A stretch of 64,000 nucleotides of DNA from Geodermatophilus sabuli (GCF_900215145.1 NZ_OBDO01000013.1:1-64000), one strand, 5' to 3'; shown: positions 55,147 to 64,000, counted from the first letter of the stretch. A program made the numbers and translations. The notes: generated from the letters alone by a model not told the origin.

Positions 55147-58100
55147 GTGCACCTGTCGAGCCTGACGCTGAAGGGCTTCAAGTCCTTCGCGTCCGCGACG
55201 ACCCTCCGTCTCGAGCCGGGGATCACCGCCGTCGTCGGCCCCAACGGCTCCGGGAAGTCCAACGTCGTCGACGCGATCGCCTGGGTCCTCGGCGAGCAGG
55301 GGGCCAAGAGCCTGCGCGGCGGCAAGATGGAGGACGTCATCTTCGCCGGCACCGCCGGCCGCCCGGCCCTGGGCCGCGCCGAGGTGACCCTGACCATCGA
55401 CAACGCCGACGGCGCCCTCCCGATCGAGTACACCGAGGTCTCGATCACCCGCCGCATGTACCGCTCCGGTGAGAGCGAGTACGAGATCAACGGCGACAAG
55501 GTCCGGCTGCTCGACGTCCAGGAGCTGCTCAGCGACTCCGGCATCGGCCGGGAGATGCACGTCATCGTCGGTCAGGGGCAGCTCGACGCCGTTCTCTCCG
55601 GTCGTCCCGAGGACCGGCGCGCCTTCGTCGAGGAGGCCGCCGGCGTCCTCAAGCACCGCAAGCGCAAGGAGAAGGCGCTCCGGAAGCTCGACGCGATGCA
55701 GGCCAACCTGGACCGCCTCGGGGACCTCACCGCCGAGCTGCGCCGCCAGCTGAAGCCGCTGGGCCGGCAGGCCGAGGTCGCCCGCCGCGCCGCCGGCGTC
55801 CAGGCCGACCTGCGCGACGCCCGGCTGCGGCTGCTCGCCGACGACCTGGTGCAGCTGCGTGACGCCCTGGAGAAGGACGTCGCCGACGAGACGGCCGCCC
55901 GGCAGCGCCGCACCGCCGTCGAGGCCGACCTCGCGCGGACCTCGACCCGGGAGGCGGCGCTGGAGGCCGAGCTGGCCGCCAACGCGCCGCTGCTGGGCGG
56001 GGCGCAGGACACCTGGTACCGGCTGTCAGCGCTCACCGAGCGCTTCCGCGGCGTCGCCCAGCTGGCCGCGGAGCGGCACCGGCACCTGTCCGCGGCCCTC
56101 CCCGCCGCGGCCGGCGGTCGCGACCCCGACCAGTTGGACGCCGAGGCCGACCGGGTCGCGGCCACCGAGACGGAGCTCGCCGCGGGGTTGACGGCCGAGC
56201 GCGGCCGGCTGGCCGCCGCCGTCGCCGCCCGCGCCGACGTGGAGTCCGCGCTCGCCGACGCCGAGAAGGCCTGGGTCGCCGCGGCCCGCGCGCTGGCCGA
56301 CCGGCGCGAGGGCCTGGCCCGGCTGTCCGGCCAGGTCGCCGCCGCGCGCTCCCGCGTGGCGGCGGGGGAGTCGGAGATCGAGCGGCTGGCGCTGGCCGCC
56401 GGTGAGGCCGCCGACCGCGCCGAGGTCGCCGCCGAGCGGCTCGCCGAGCGACGCGAGGAGGTGTCCGGCCAGGAGGACTCCGACGTCGAGCTGGTCACCG
56501 CGCACCAGGACGCCGTCGCCGCGCACACCGCCGCGGCCGCGGCCGTCACGGAACTGGCCGCCGCCGAGCGTGCCGCCGAGCGCGACCGCGCCTCGTGGCA
56601 GGCCCGGCGGGACGCCCTGGCCCTGGGCCTGGCCCCCGCTGACGGCACCGCGGCGGCGCTGGCCGCCGGCCTGCCCGGCGTCCTCGGCCCGGTGGCCGAG
56701 CGGATCACCGTCGAGCCCGGTGCGGAGGTGCCGCTGACCGCGGCGCTGGCCGGCCTGGCCGACGCGCTCGTCGTCGACGGCGTCGCCGGGGCCGCGGGCG
56801 TGCTGGCCCACCTGCGGGACGTCGACGGCGGCCGGGCGGGGCTGCTCGTCACGGGCGGCCTGCCGCCGCTGCCCCGGGAGGGCTGGCCGGGGCTCCCCGA
56901 CGGCGTCCGGTGGGCCCTGGACCTGGTGACCGCGCCCGAGGAGCTGCGCCCGGCACTGGCCCGCGCGCTGGACCGGGTCGCCGTCGTCGGGGACCTCGAC
57001 GCCGCCGTCGCCCTCGTGCGCACCCACCCGCGGGTGCGGGCGGTCACCGCGGACGGCGACGTGGTCGGTGCCGACTGGTCGGTCGGTGGCTCCGCCAACG
57101 CGCCCTCCGGCCTGGAGGTGCGCGCCCGGGTCGACGAGGCCGACCGCGAGCTCGCCGCCGCCGCCGCGCGGGCCACGGACCTCGCCGACCGGCTGGCCGC
57201 CGTCCGGCAGACCGCCCGGGACCGCTCCGCCGACGTCGACGCCACCCTCGCCGCGCGCCAGGCGGCGGACCGCACCCGCTCGGCGGCCGCCGCCCAGCTG
57301 GCCGAGCTCGGTGCCGCCGCCCGCTCCGCCGCCGCGGAGGCCGAGCGCTCCGCCGCCGCCCGGGTGCGCGCCGAGCAGGCCCTCGAGCAGGCACAGGCGA
57401 CGCTGACGGGGCTGGAGCAGCGGCTGGCCGACGCGGAGGCCGCGCCGGTGGAGGAGGAGCCGGACCCCGCTGTCCGCGACCGGCTGCGGCTGGAGGCCGC
57501 GGCCGCCCGGCAGGCCGAGACCGAGGCCCGGCTGGCCGTGCGCACCGCCGAGGAGCGTGCCCGGGCACTCGCCGGCCGCGCCGAGTCGCTGCGCCGGCAG
57601 GCCCGCCAGGAACGCGCGGCGCGGGAGCGGGCCGCCGTCGCCCGGGTCGCCCGGGAGCGGGGCGCGCTGGTCGCCGCCCGCGTGCGGACGGGGGCGGACG
57701 CCGCGCTCACCGCGCTGGCCACGTCGCTGGCCCGCGCCGCCACCGAGCGCGACGAGCTGGCCCGCGTGCGCACCGCACGGGAGGCCGAGCTGCTCGAGGT
57801 GCGGGCGGCGGTGCGGGCGGCCACCGCGGAGCTGGAGCGGCTGACCGACGAGGTGCACCGCGACGAGGTGGCCCGGACCGAGCAGCGGTACCGGATCGAG
57901 ACGCTGGAGGGCCGCGCCGCCGAGGAGTACGGCGTGGACCTGCCCACCCTGCTGGCCGAGTACGGGCCGGCCGCCCCCGTGCCCCCCACGCCCGCCCAGG
58001 TCGCCGCGGCGCAGGCCGCTGGGGAGCCCGAGCCGGAGGCGCAGCCCTACGACCGCGCCGCGCAGGAGCGGCGGGCCGCCAAGGCCGAGCGCGACCTCGC

Positions 58101-58713
58101 CACGCTGGGGAAGGTCAACCCGCTGGCCCTGGAGGAGTTCGCGGCGCTGGAGGAGCGGCACTCGTTCCTCGCGACCCAGCTCGAGGACCTCAAGGCCACC
58201 CGCCGCGACCTGCTCACCGTCGTCCGGGAGGTCGACGAGCGCATCCACACCGTCTTCGCCTCGGCCTTCGCCGACGTGCAGCGGGAGTTCGAGCAGGTCT
58301 TCGCCACGCTGTTCCCCGGCGGCTCGGGCCGGCTCACCCTCACCGACCCCGAGGACATGCTCACCACCGGCGTCGAGGTCGAGGCGCGGCCGCCGGGCAA
58401 GAAGGTGAAGCGGCTGTCGCTGCTGTCCGGCGGCGAGCGCTCGCTGACCGCTGTCGCGCTGCTGGTGGCGATCTTCCGGGCCCGGCCCTCGCCGTTCTAC
58501 GTGCTCGACGAGGTCGAGGCGGCGCTGGACGACGTCAACCTGGGCCGGCTGCTGACCCTGGTCGAGCAGCTGCGGTCGACCTCGCAGTTGATCATCATCA
58601 CGCACCAGAAGCGGACGATGGAGATCGCCGACGCCCTGTACGGCGTGAGCATGCGCGGCGACGGCATCACCGGCGTCATCAGCCAGCGCCTGCGCGAGGC
58701 AGAACCGGCCTGA
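55147..58713 (+). CDS. smc: Chromosome segregation protein SMC
   Basis: The 1188-aa condensin ATPase that organises and segregates the chromosome with ScpA/ScpB (not in this window). Walker A is VVGPNGSGKSNVVDAI near residues 30-45; the R-loop area includes EDVIFAGT. Long coiled coils flank a hinge (about 505-660: LPGVLGPVAERITVEPGAEV to GLEVRARVDEAD). The ABC signature is LLSGGERSLTAVALL and Walker B is FYVLDEVEAALDDVN near 1120. A TAGGGT box (55132-55137) 9 bp upstream supports GTG 55147. The coiled coils are Ala/Arg-rich, producing long antisense open frames that are not genes. Confidence 0.97.
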   Translation: MHLSSLTLKGFKSFASATTLRLEPGITAVVGPNGSGKSNVVDAIAWVLGEQGAKSLRGGKMEDVIFAGTAGRPALGRAEVTLTIDNADGALPIEYTEVSITRRMYRSGESEYEINGDKVRLLDVQELLSDSGIGREMHVIVGQGQLDAVLSGRPEDRRAFVEEAAGVLKHRKRKEKALRKLDAMQANLDRLGDLTAELRRQLKPLGRQAEVARRAAGVQADLRDARLRLLADDLVQLRDALEKDVADETAARQRRTAVEADLARTSTREAALEAELAANAPLLGGAQDTWYRLSALTERFRGVAQLAAERHRHLSAALPAAAGGRDPDQLDAEADRVAATETELAAGLTAERGRLAAAVAARADVESALADAEKAWVAAARALADRREGLARLSGQVAAARSRVAAGESEIERLALAAGEAADRAEVAAERLAERREEVSGQEDSDVELVTAHQDAVAAHTAAAAAVTELAAAERAAERDRASWQARRDALALGLAPADGTAAALAAGLPGVLGPVAERITVEPGAEVPLTAALAGLADALVVDGVAGAAGVLAHLRDVDGGRAGLLVTGGLPPLPREGWPGLPDGVRWALDLVTAPEELRPALARALDRVAVVGDLDAAVALVRTHPRVRAVTADGDVVGADWSVGGSANAPSGLEVRARVDEADRELAAAAARATDLADRLAAVRQTARDRSADVDATLAARQAADRTRSAAAAQLAELGAAARSAAAEAERSAAARVRAEQALEQAQATLTGLEQRLADAEAAPVEEEPDPAVRDRLRLEAAAARQAETEARLAVRTAEERARALAGRAESLRRQARQERAARERAAVARVARERGALVAARVRTGADAALTALATSLARAATERDELARVRTAREAELLEVRAAVRAATAELERLTDEVHRDEVARTEQRYRIETLEGRAAEEYGVDLPTLLAEYGPAAPVPPTPAQVAAAQAAGEPEPEAQPYDRAAQERRAAKAERDLATLGKVNPLALEEFAALEERHSFLATQLEDLKATRRDLLTVVREVDERIHTVFASAFADVQREFEQVFATLFPGGSGRLTLTDPEDMLTTGVEVEARPPGKKVKRLSLLSGGERSLTAVALLVAIFRARPSPFYVLDEVEAALDDVNLGRLLTLVEQLRSTSQLIIITHQKRTMEIADALYGVSMRGDGITGVISQRLREAEPA

Positions 58714-58714
58714 A

Positions 58715-58768
58715 GGACCCCCTCCTCCCCACCCCTCGCCCGCTCGGGGCGGTGCCCTGGAAGGGGCC
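58715..58768 (+). repeat. Dispersed hairpin element downstream of smc
   Basis: A copy of the element starting within 2 bp of the smc stop (GGACCCCCTCCTCCCC start, CCCTCGCCCGCTCGGGG core, GGAAGGGGCC end). It fills the space to the converging phosphatase gene, which ends at 58784. Confidence 0.8.
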
Positions 58769-58783
58769 GGATCGTGCGGCGGG

Positions 58784-59599
58784 CTAGACGCCGGAGGGGA
58801 CCTCGAGGTCGACGACGACCGGGAGGTGGTCCGACGCCCCGGCGCTGTCGAGCACGTGGGCGCCGGCGACCGCGACGCCCGAGGACACCCACACGTGGTC
58901 GATCCGCCGGTGCGGACGCCGCGCCGGGTGGGTGTGGCCCTCGTCCTGGCGCCAGAACCGCCACCGGGCCTGGTCGTCGCGGTCGCGGGCCAGCTCCCAG
59001 GCGTCGGTGAAGCGCTCGCGCAAGGACCCCAGCTCCGGGGCGTCCGGGGCGGTGTTGAAGTCGCCGACGAGGACGCCGGCGGCCATCGGTTCGGTGTGCA
59101 GCTCCGCCAGCAGCGCGGCCTGCGCGGCCCGCTCCTGGTCCGCGCGCGTGGACAGGTGCGTCGTCGTCACCCAGAGCGTGCCGCCGTCGAGCTCCACCAT
59201 GGTCCGCAGGGCGCTGCGCGGCTCGCCGCTGCCCGGCAGCGGGTGGACGTCGCTGACGAGGATCGGCAGCCGCGACAGCAGGGCGTTGCCGTACTGGCGG
59301 CGCTCGCGGTCGTCGCGGCGTGGCTCGTCGATCGCCGGCCCCCACGCCAGCTGCATGTCCAGGGCCCGGGACAGCAGCAGCGCCTGGTCGACGTCCTCGC
59401 TGCGGTCGCCGAAGTAGCGGTCGACCTCCTGCAGGCAGACGAGGTCGGCGTCGGCCGCGGCCAGCACCTTCGCCAGGCGCGGCAGGTCGTGCCGGCCGTC
59501 GTCGCCCACCCCGTGGTGGGTGTTGAAGGTGACCAGCCGGACGGGGATGGGCGGCTGGTCGGGGCCCGGTGCGGGCTTCGTCCCGGTCGCGTCGGTCAC
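58784..59599 (-). CDS. Endonuclease/exonuclease/phosphatase-family protein
   Basis: A 271-aa EEP-superfamily metal hydrolase. VRLVTFNTHHGVGDDGRHDL opens the domain with the catalytic Asn; LVCLQEVDRYFGDRS holds the metal Glu. VLVGDFNTAPDAPELGSL carries the G-D-x-N motif, HRRIDHVWVSSGV the D-H pair, and GASDHLPVVVDLEV the final S-D-H. Substrate is unknown: nucleases, sphingomyelinases and inositol phosphatases share these motifs. No signal peptide is evident. GTG 59599 lies 4 bp upstream of the end of the PhoD-like gene, so the two are probably one operon. Confidence 0.88.
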   Translation of the reverse strand: MTDATGTKPAPGPDQPPIPVRLVTFNTHHGVGDDGRHDLPRLAKVLAAADADLVCLQEVDRYFGDRSEDVDQALLLSRALDMQLAWGPAIDEPRRDDRERRQYGNALLSRLPILVSDVHPLPGSGEPRSALRTMVELDGGTLWVTTTHLSTRADQERAAQAALLAELHTEPMAAGVLVGDFNTAPDAPELGSLRERFTDAWELARDRDDQARWRFWRQDEGHTHPARRPHRRIDHVWVSSGVAVAGAHVLDSAGASDHLPVVVDLEVPSGV

Positions 59600-59603
59600 C
59601 GCC

Positions 59604-61283
59604 TCAGCCTGTCACCTCCGCGGCCACGGGGTCGGACAGCGGCAGGTCGGCGACCTCGCGCAGCACGGCCCCGTCCGTGCCTGCGCGCTCGCAGACGAAC
59701 AACCGGAAGCGCACCTCGCGGCCCTCGAGCACCAGCTCGCCGAGCTGGTTGCCGAAGAACGGGCCGGCCGCCTTCGCCCAGTCCAGCTCGGAGGGGCCCA
59801 CTCGGGCGAGCCGAGCCATGCCGGTGGTCAGCCGTCGCGCCCAACGGCTCCAGCCCATGCGGAAGCCGATCTTGATCGGGTGCGGTGCCTCGTTGTGCAG
59901 CGGGGAGACGGTCAGCTGGTACACCCGGGTGGCGAGCCCGCCAGGTGAGACCAGTTCGGCCGCGTAGGCGTGGTGGACGTCGCCGGAGAGCACGAGTGCG
60001 GTCGCCGGCGCCCGGCCGTGCTCACCTCGGGCCAGCGAGACCAGGACCCGGCCCAGGCGCTCGAAGGAGTCGTTGAAGGCGGCCCAGTGCTCGAGGTCGG
60101 CGGCCTGGCGCAGCTGCTCCGAGAGCCACCCGATCGGCCCCCCGAGGTGGCGGCCGTTCAGCGTCTCGCTCCACCGCTCGATCTCGTGGATGGCGTGCGG
60201 CAACAGCCACGGCAGCGAGGTGCCGAGGACCAGGTGCTCGACCCCCTCGTCGACGGCGCGGCGCAGGGCCGCCTCGACCCAGGCGAACTCGTCGTCGTCG
60301 AGCATCCGCCGCTGGTGCTCGTCGAGGACCCGCCCCGCCCGGCTGTCGATCATGACCATCCGGGCGTCGCCCCAGTGCCGCACGTAGCTCCAGCGGACCG
60401 AGCGCGGGTCGGCGTCGGCGGCCTCGGCCATGGCCTGCAGCACCGGCTCGGCGTCGTCGGAGTGCTCGCGCACCGCCTGCCACGTGGCGTTCTCCGCCAG
60501 CTCCTGGGGGCTGAGGTTGCCCAGGTGCTGGTAGACCCAGTAGCTGACCAGCCCGCCGCAGATCCGGTGCTTCCACCAGTCCTGCCCCGTCACCTTCCGG
60601 CGCCAGGCGGCCGAGGTGTTCCAGTCGTCGATCATCTCGTGGTCGTCGAAGATCATCGACGACGGGATCGTCGACAGCAGCCAGCGCACCTGGGGGTCGC
60701 TCCAGGACTCCGCGTAGAGGCGGGTGTACTCGTCGAACTCCGCCACCTGGGCGCCGGCCGGCGTGTGCTCGCCACGCCGCAGCGACAGCCACTTCCGCGT
60801 CGCCGTCGTCAGCTCGTCGGCGTAGACCTGGTCCCCGAGCAGGACCAGCGCGTCCGGCCACTCGGCCTCCGGCCGCTCGGCCAGCCGGGCGGCGTAGGTG
60901 TCCAGCGCGTCGGGCGGGATGCCCTCGGTGAGGTCGACGCTGCTGGGCGTGGCGTAGCGGCAGGAGCCGAACGCGATCCGGAAGGGCCCGGGCCGACCCG
61001 GCGTCCGGATGCGGCTCTGCGGGAACGGGGAGGCGGCCTCGGGCCACACGCGCTCGCCGTCGAGGCGGACGTCGTAGGGCGTGGTGCTCCCCGGCTCCAG
61101 CCCCTCGACGACGACGAGGGCGAAGTGGTGCCCGCCGACGGTGAAGGTCCGGGCGCTGCGGTCCAGCACCGTCACCTCGCACGGCCGGTCGGTCTCCACC
61201 CAGACGGTGGCCGAGACCGGGTCGACGTGCCGCAGGAGTGGACCGAGGAGGAGGACCGGGGACTCCCGGCCGGGCAGCGGCAT
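59604..61283 (-). CDS. PhoD-like alkaline phosphatase/phosphodiesterase
   Basis: A 559-aa PhoD-family metallophosphatase. An N-terminal Fn3-like domain (about 1-95, VLLLGPLLRHVDPVSATVWVETD) precedes the catalytic domain. Metal/catalytic blocks are FRIAFGSCRYATP, DALVLLGDQVYADE, STIPSSMIFDDHEMIDDWN, VLGTSLPWLLPHA and VLSGDVHHAYAAEL. There is no Tat twin-Arg signal, unlike secreted PhoD, so it may be cytoplasmic. ATG 61283 is chosen because a CACTCT box lies 6 bp upstream and the Fn3 domain begins there; the longer frame runs antisense to ftsY. Divergent from ftsY. Confidence 0.88.
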   Translation of the reverse strand: MPLPGRESPVLLLGPLLRHVDPVSATVWVETDRPCEVTVLDRSARTFTVGGHHFALVVVEGLEPGSTTPYDVRLDGERVWPEAASPFPQSRIRTPGRPGPFRIAFGSCRYATPSSVDLTEGIPPDALDTYAARLAERPEAEWPDALVLLGDQVYADELTTATRKWLSLRRGEHTPAGAQVAEFDEYTRLYAESWSDPQVRWLLSTIPSSMIFDDHEMIDDWNTSAAWRRKVTGQDWWKHRICGGLVSYWVYQHLGNLSPQELAENATWQAVREHSDDAEPVLQAMAEAADADPRSVRWSYVRHWGDARMVMIDSRAGRVLDEHQRRMLDDDEFAWVEAALRRAVDEGVEHLVLGTSLPWLLPHAIHEIERWSETLNGRHLGGPIGWLSEQLRQAADLEHWAAFNDSFERLGRVLVSLARGEHGRAPATALVLSGDVHHAYAAELVSPGGLATRVYQLTVSPLHNEAPHPIKIGFRMGWSRWARRLTTGMARLARVGPSELDWAKAAGPFFGNQLGELVLEGREVRFRLFVCERAGTDGAVLREVADLPLSDPVAAEVTG

Positions 61284-61353
61284 GCCGACAGAGTGGCCCA
61301 CCGACCTGGATTCCGCCCATAGCCAGCTGTACGGGGGCTGGGAGACTGACGGC

Positions 61354-62565
61354 ATGGAGTTCGTGCTGATCGCGGTCGCGATCCTCGTCGTCGCGCTGGT
61401 CCTCGGGGTCAGCTTGCTCGTCGGCCGCGGCCGCCGCACCACCCGCCTGGACGACGATGCCGTGGCCGGCACGACGCTGACCCGCCCGCGCCCACCAGCG
61501 CCCACGGAGGAGGCCCCGCCCTCCGGGGCGACCGCGAGCGGCCTCGGTCTGCCACCGGAGACCGCGGAGGCCCCCGCGCCGACCGCACCGCTGCCGCCGG
61601 CCGAGCCCGAGCCGGGCCTGGTCTTCGAGACACCGCCGCCCTCGGCCGGCCGGCTGGTGCGGCTGCGCTCCCGGCTGGCCCGGTCACAGTCCTCGCTGGG
61701 GCGCGGCCTGCTGACCGTGCTCGCCCGCGAGCGGCTCACCGAGGACGACTGGGAGGAGGTCGAGGAGACGCTCCTGGCCGCCGACGTCGGCATCGCGGCC
61801 ACCACGCAGATCGTCGAGCGGCTGCGTACCCAGTCGTTGGTGCTGGCCACCGCCTCCGGCGTGGAGCTGCGCCAGTTGCTGGTCCGCGAGCTGACCGCCG
61901 TCCTGGGGCCGGACCTCGACCGCACCCTGGGCGTCGACCGCCGCGAGGGTCGGCCGGGCGTGGTCCTGGTGGTGGGCGTCAACGGCGCCGGCAAGACGAC
62001 GACCGTCGGCAAGATCGCCCGCGTGCTCGTCGGGGACGGCAGGAGCGTCGTCCTGGGGGCGGCCGACACCTTCCGGGCCGCCGCCGCCGACCAGCTGGAG
62101 ACGTGGGGCGAGCGGGTCGGCGTCCTCACCGTCCGCGGTCGCGAGGGGGCGGACCCGGCGTCGGTCGCCTTCGAGGCGGTCCGCACCGGCGTCGAGGCCG
62201 AGGTGGACACCGTCGTCGTCGACACCGCCGGGCGGCTGCACACCAAGGGCGGCCTCATGGACGAGCTGGGCAAGATCAAGCGGGTCGTGGAGAAGCAGTC
62301 GCCGGTCACCGAGGTGCTGCTGGTCCTCGACGCGACGACCGGGCAGAACGGCGTCGTCCAGGCGCGGGTGTTCACCGAGGCGGTGACCGTCACCGGCGTC
62401 GTCCTCACCAAGCTCGACGGCACCGCCAAGGGCGGCATCGTCGTCTCGGTGCAGCGGGAGCTCGGCATCCCGGTGAAGCTGGTCGGGCTGGGGGAGGGGG
62501 CCGACGACCTCGCGCCCTTCGAGCCGGAGGCCTTCGCCGAGGCCCTGGTCGGCGGCGCCGACTGA
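61354..62565 (+). CDS. ftsY: Signal recognition particle receptor FtsY
   Basis: A 403-aa SRP-GTPase docking the ribosome-SRP complex at the membrane. A single N-terminal membrane helix (FVLIAVAILVVALVLGVSLLV, read in two parts: about 3-23) anchors it, followed by a Pro-rich linker. The NG domain has G1 VGVNGAGKTTTVGKIA (near 210), DTFRAAAADQL, the DTAGRLHTK motif, TKLDGTAKGG and the LGEGADDLAPF closure. ATG 61354 has GGGAGAC upstream. smc and ftsY are usual neighbours; here two phosphatase genes separate them. The dispersed element follows the stop. Confidence 0.96.
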   Translation: MEFVLIAVAILVVALVLGVSLLVGRGRRTTRLDDDAVAGTTLTRPRPPAPTEEAPPSGATASGLGLPPETAEAPAPTAPLPPAEPEPGLVFETPPPSAGRLVRLRSRLARSQSSLGRGLLTVLARERLTEDDWEEVEETLLAADVGIAATTQIVERLRTQSLVLATASGVELRQLLVRELTAVLGPDLDRTLGVDRREGRPGVVLVVGVNGAGKTTTVGKIARVLVGDGRSVVLGAADTFRAAAADQLETWGERVGVLTVRGREGADPASVAFEAVRTGVEAEVDTVVVDTAGRLHTKGGLMDELGKIKRVVEKQSPVTEVLLVLDATTGQNGVVQARVFTEAVTVTGVVLTKLDGTAKGGIVVSVQRELGIPVKLVGLGEGADDLAPFEPEAFAEALVGGAD

Positions 62566-62569
62566 GAAA

Positions 62570-62622
62570 GGACCCCGTCCTCCCCACCCCTCGCAGGCTC
62601 GGGGCGGGACCCGGGACGGGGC
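62570..62622 (+). repeat. Dispersed hairpin element downstream of ftsY
   Basis: A copy beginning 5 bp after the ftsY stop and very close to the ilvB copy (GGACCCCGTCCTCCCCACCC start, CTCGCAGGCTCGGGG core, GGGACGGGGC end). It lies between two converging genes. Confidence 0.82.
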
Positions 62623-62628
62623 AGGCGA

Positions 62629-63405
62629 TCACGGGACGTTCGCCGGGTCGAACCCGTAGGGCAGTTCGAGCCGGTGGCGGGCGAGCAGCTCGGTGTCGGC
62701 CAGCAGCTCGCGGGTCGGCCCGTCGGCGACCACGATGCCGCCGTCCAGGACCACCGACCGCGGGCACAGCTGCAGGGCGTAGGGCAGGTCGTGGGTGACC
62801 ATCAGCATGGTCACCGGCAGCGCCTGCAGCACCTCGGCGAGCTCCCGGCGGCCGGCCGGGTCGAGGTTGGACGACGGTTCGTCGAGCACCAGGACCTCCG
62901 GGTGCATCGACAGGACGGTGGCCACCGCGACCCGCCGGCGCTGGCCGAAGGACAGGTGGTGCGGCGGGCGGTCGGCGGAGCCGGTCATGCCCACCTGGTC
63001 CAGCGCCGCGGCGACCCGGGCGGCGACCTCGGCCTCGGGCAGGCCCAGGTTGCGCGGACCGAAGGCGACGTCCTCGCCGACGGTCGGCATGAACAGCTGG
63101 TCGTCGGGGTCCTGGAAGACGATGCCGACCCGCCGCCGCACCTCCTGCAGGTGCGCCCGGTCCACCGGCAGCCCGGCCACCGTCACCGAGCCCCGGCCGG
63201 CGCGGAGGATGCCGTTGAGGTGCAGCACCAGCGTGGTCTTGCCCGCGCCGTTGGGCCCGAGCAGCGCCACCCGCTCACCCTGCTCGATGCGCAGGTCGAC
63301 ACCGAAGAGGGCCTGGTGCCCGTCGGGGTAGGCGAAGGCGAGGTCCTCGACCCGCAGGGAGGGCTCCGGGCGCGACGAGCCCGCGGACGAGGGTGGGGCG
63401 TTCAC
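62629..63405 (-). CDS. Cobalt/nickel ECF-type ABC transporter ATP-binding protein
   Basis: A 258-aa EcfA/CbiO-type ATPase. Walker A is LLGPNGAGKTTLVLHLNG near residue 50, the Q-loop is VGIVFQDPDDQLFMPTVGEDVAFGP (read as two parts), the signature is LSFGQRRRVAVA, and Walker B is EVLVLDEPSSNLDP. The H-loop His is in VTHDLPYAL. The signature's Phe in place of Gly is common in CbiO. It powers import with the T-component downstream in the list; the metal assignment is by family resemblance. GTG 63405 overlaps the stop of the T-component gene. Confidence 0.92.
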   Translation of the reverse strand: MNAPPSSAGSSRPEPSLRVEDLAFAYPDGHQALFGVDLRIEQGERVALLGPNGAGKTTLVLHLNGILRAGRGSVTVAGLPVDRAHLQEVRRRVGIVFQDPDDQLFMPTVGEDVAFGPRNLGLPEAEVAARVAAALDQVGMTGSADRPPHHLSFGQRRRVAVATVLSMHPEVLVLDEPSSNLDPAGRRELAEVLQALPVTMLMVTHDLPYALQLCPRSVVLDGGIVVADGPTRELLADTELLARHRLELPYGFDPANVP

Positions 63406-64000
63406 CCGAGCAGCAGACCAGACGCCAGGACGGCGCCCGCGGCCAGTGGCAGGGCGAGCGCGGTCAGCCAGGCCTGCGCGGGGACGACGGCGGCCGGGCC
63501 GCTGGGCATCCGCCCGGTGTAGCCGCGCGACAGCATCGCCAGGTGCACCCGCTCGCCGCGCTCGTAGGAGCGGATGAACAGCGAGCCGGCCGCGGGGCCG
63601 AGCACCCGCAGCGCGCCGACGTGGCGGCCACGGAAGCCGCGTGACTCCCGGGCCACGCGCATGCGCCGCAGCTCACCGCCCACGACGTCGGCGTAGCGGA
63701 ACATGAACATGAGGATCTGCACGAGCACCGACGGCAGCCGCAGCCGTTCCAGCCCGCGCACCAGCTCCCGCGGCTGCGTGGTGGCGGCCAGCACGGTGGC
63801 GGCCAGCACCGACAGGGTCGCCTTGGCCAGCAGGCCGCCGGCGGCGGCCAGCCCGCTCTCGGAGAGGGACAAACCGAGGACGTCGACCCGCGGCCCGCGC
63901 GCGACGACCGGCAGCAGCAGCGCGAAGACGACGAACGGCACCTCGACGACCAGCCCGCGCGCCAGCCGTCCGGGCCGCACCCCCGCGACCGCGGCGACGC
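63402..64000 (-). CDS. cbiQ: Cobalt/nickel ECF transporter T-component, 5' end beyond window
   Basis: At least 199 aa of a CbiQ-type transmembrane coupling protein; the frame stays open to the right edge (VAAVAGVRPGR precedes GTG 63980), so the N-terminus is probably outside. About four helices are visible. The coupling motifs are RGLERLRLPSVLVQILMFMFRY, then ARESRGFRGR (A-R-x2-R-G) and LAMLSRGYTGRMP (S-R-G-Y). These contact the ATPase encoded by the next gene, with which it overlaps by 4 bp. S-components such as CbiM/NikM would be expected further right. Confidence 0.88.
   Translation of the reverse strand, partial: VAAVAGVRPGRLARGLVVEVPFVVFALLLPVVARGPRVDVLGLSLSESGLAAAGGLLAKATLSVLAATVLAATTQPRELVRGLERLRLPSVLVQILMFMFRYADVVGGELRRMRVARESRGFRGRHVGALRVLGPAAGSLFIRSYERGERVHLAMLSRGYTGRMPSGPAAVVPAQAWLTALALPLAAGAVLASGLLLG

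Noticed and set aside
55572..57989. Long antisense frame rich in Ser/Arg/Ala opposite smc
   Set aside because: A mirror of the Ala/Arg-rich SMC coiled coil; no start context, no family motifs.
59604..62468. A 954-residue protein combining the PhoD-like enzyme with a Ser/Thr/Arg-rich N-terminal half
   Set aside because: The N-terminal half is antisense to ftsY. ATG 61283, with a -10 box upstream, gives a normal PhoD-like protein.
63402..63980. Treating GTG 63980 as the true start of cbiQ
   Set aside because: The frame is open to the window edge and the family is longer, so the gene is treated as truncated by the window.

Overview
The window is a very GC-rich actinobacterial chromosome segment, most like the Geodermatophilaceae (Geodermatophilus, Blastococcus, Modestobacter). 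The reasons are strong third-position GC, frequent GTG starts, many leaderless promoters, and gene order shared with mycobacteria and streptomycetes: ndgR<>leuCD, mutT1-ppk-fbiD-gpsA-ddl, thiL...rpmB-recG-rsmD-coaD-sepIVA, and rpmF-rnc-mutM-smc-ftsY. I see no prophage, insertion sequence, integron or CRISPR array. The family assignment is inference; the coding content is read directly.

Layout. 1-5.4 kb: a tandem repeat, a secreted PQQ-type sugar dehydrogenase lipoprotein, a 2-hydroxyacid dehydrogenase, a PH-like membrane protein, an MmyB-type regulator, then ilvD. 5.6-11 kb: two translationally coupled membrane PAS-GGDEF-EAL proteins for cyclic-di-GMP; the first has a degenerate GGDEF. 11-21 kb: branched-chain amino acid and serine synthesis (ilvB, ilvN, ilvC, serA, leuB, cimA), with two small membrane proteins between ilvC and serA. 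ilvB and cimA each follow a leader-peptide attenuator, with Leu/Val codons before ilvB and three Ile codons before cimA. 21-28 kb: ABM and VOC proteins, a FAH-family hydrolase, gltX, a CPBP protease, tRNA-Gln, two identical tRNA-Glu cassettes, galT and galK. 28-31 kb: ndgR divergent from leuCD. 31-45 kb: polyphosphate and nucleotide sanitation (mutT1, ppk), cofactor F420 (fbiD), phospholipids (plsC, gpsA, a Pcs-like CDP-alcohol transferase), a Cys/Met PLP lyase, a metallophosphoesterase, ddl, two envelope proteins, an Lrp-type ligand domain, thiL, a GNAT and a cytidylate-kinase-like protein. 45-64 kb: an 84-bp tandem repeat, rpmB, a FakA/DhaL-like kinase subunit, recG, rsmD, coaD, sepIVA, the DUF177-rpmF-rnc-mutM-acyP cluster, smc, an endonuclease/phosphatase, a PhoD-like phosphatase, ftsY, and a cobalt/nickel-type ECF transporter pair running off the right edge.

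How the genes work together. ilvBNC, ilvD, leuB and leuCD cover most of valine, isoleucine and leucine synthesis. cimA makes citramalate, a threonine-independent entry to isoleucine, and leuCD and leuB could process citramalate as well as isopropylmalate. The attenuators suggest that BCAA aminoacyl-tRNA levels set expression separately for ilvBNC and cimA. gltX sits beside both tRNAs that a non-discriminating GluRS would charge.

The most unusual non-coding content is (i) the Ile-codon attenuator of cimA, (ii) a family of about 54-bp GC-rich hairpin elements placed just after + strand genes, including inside ilvBNC, (iii) two different tandem repeats sharing one core, and (iv) a repeated arrangement of a TANNNT -10 box 6-9 bp before the start codon.
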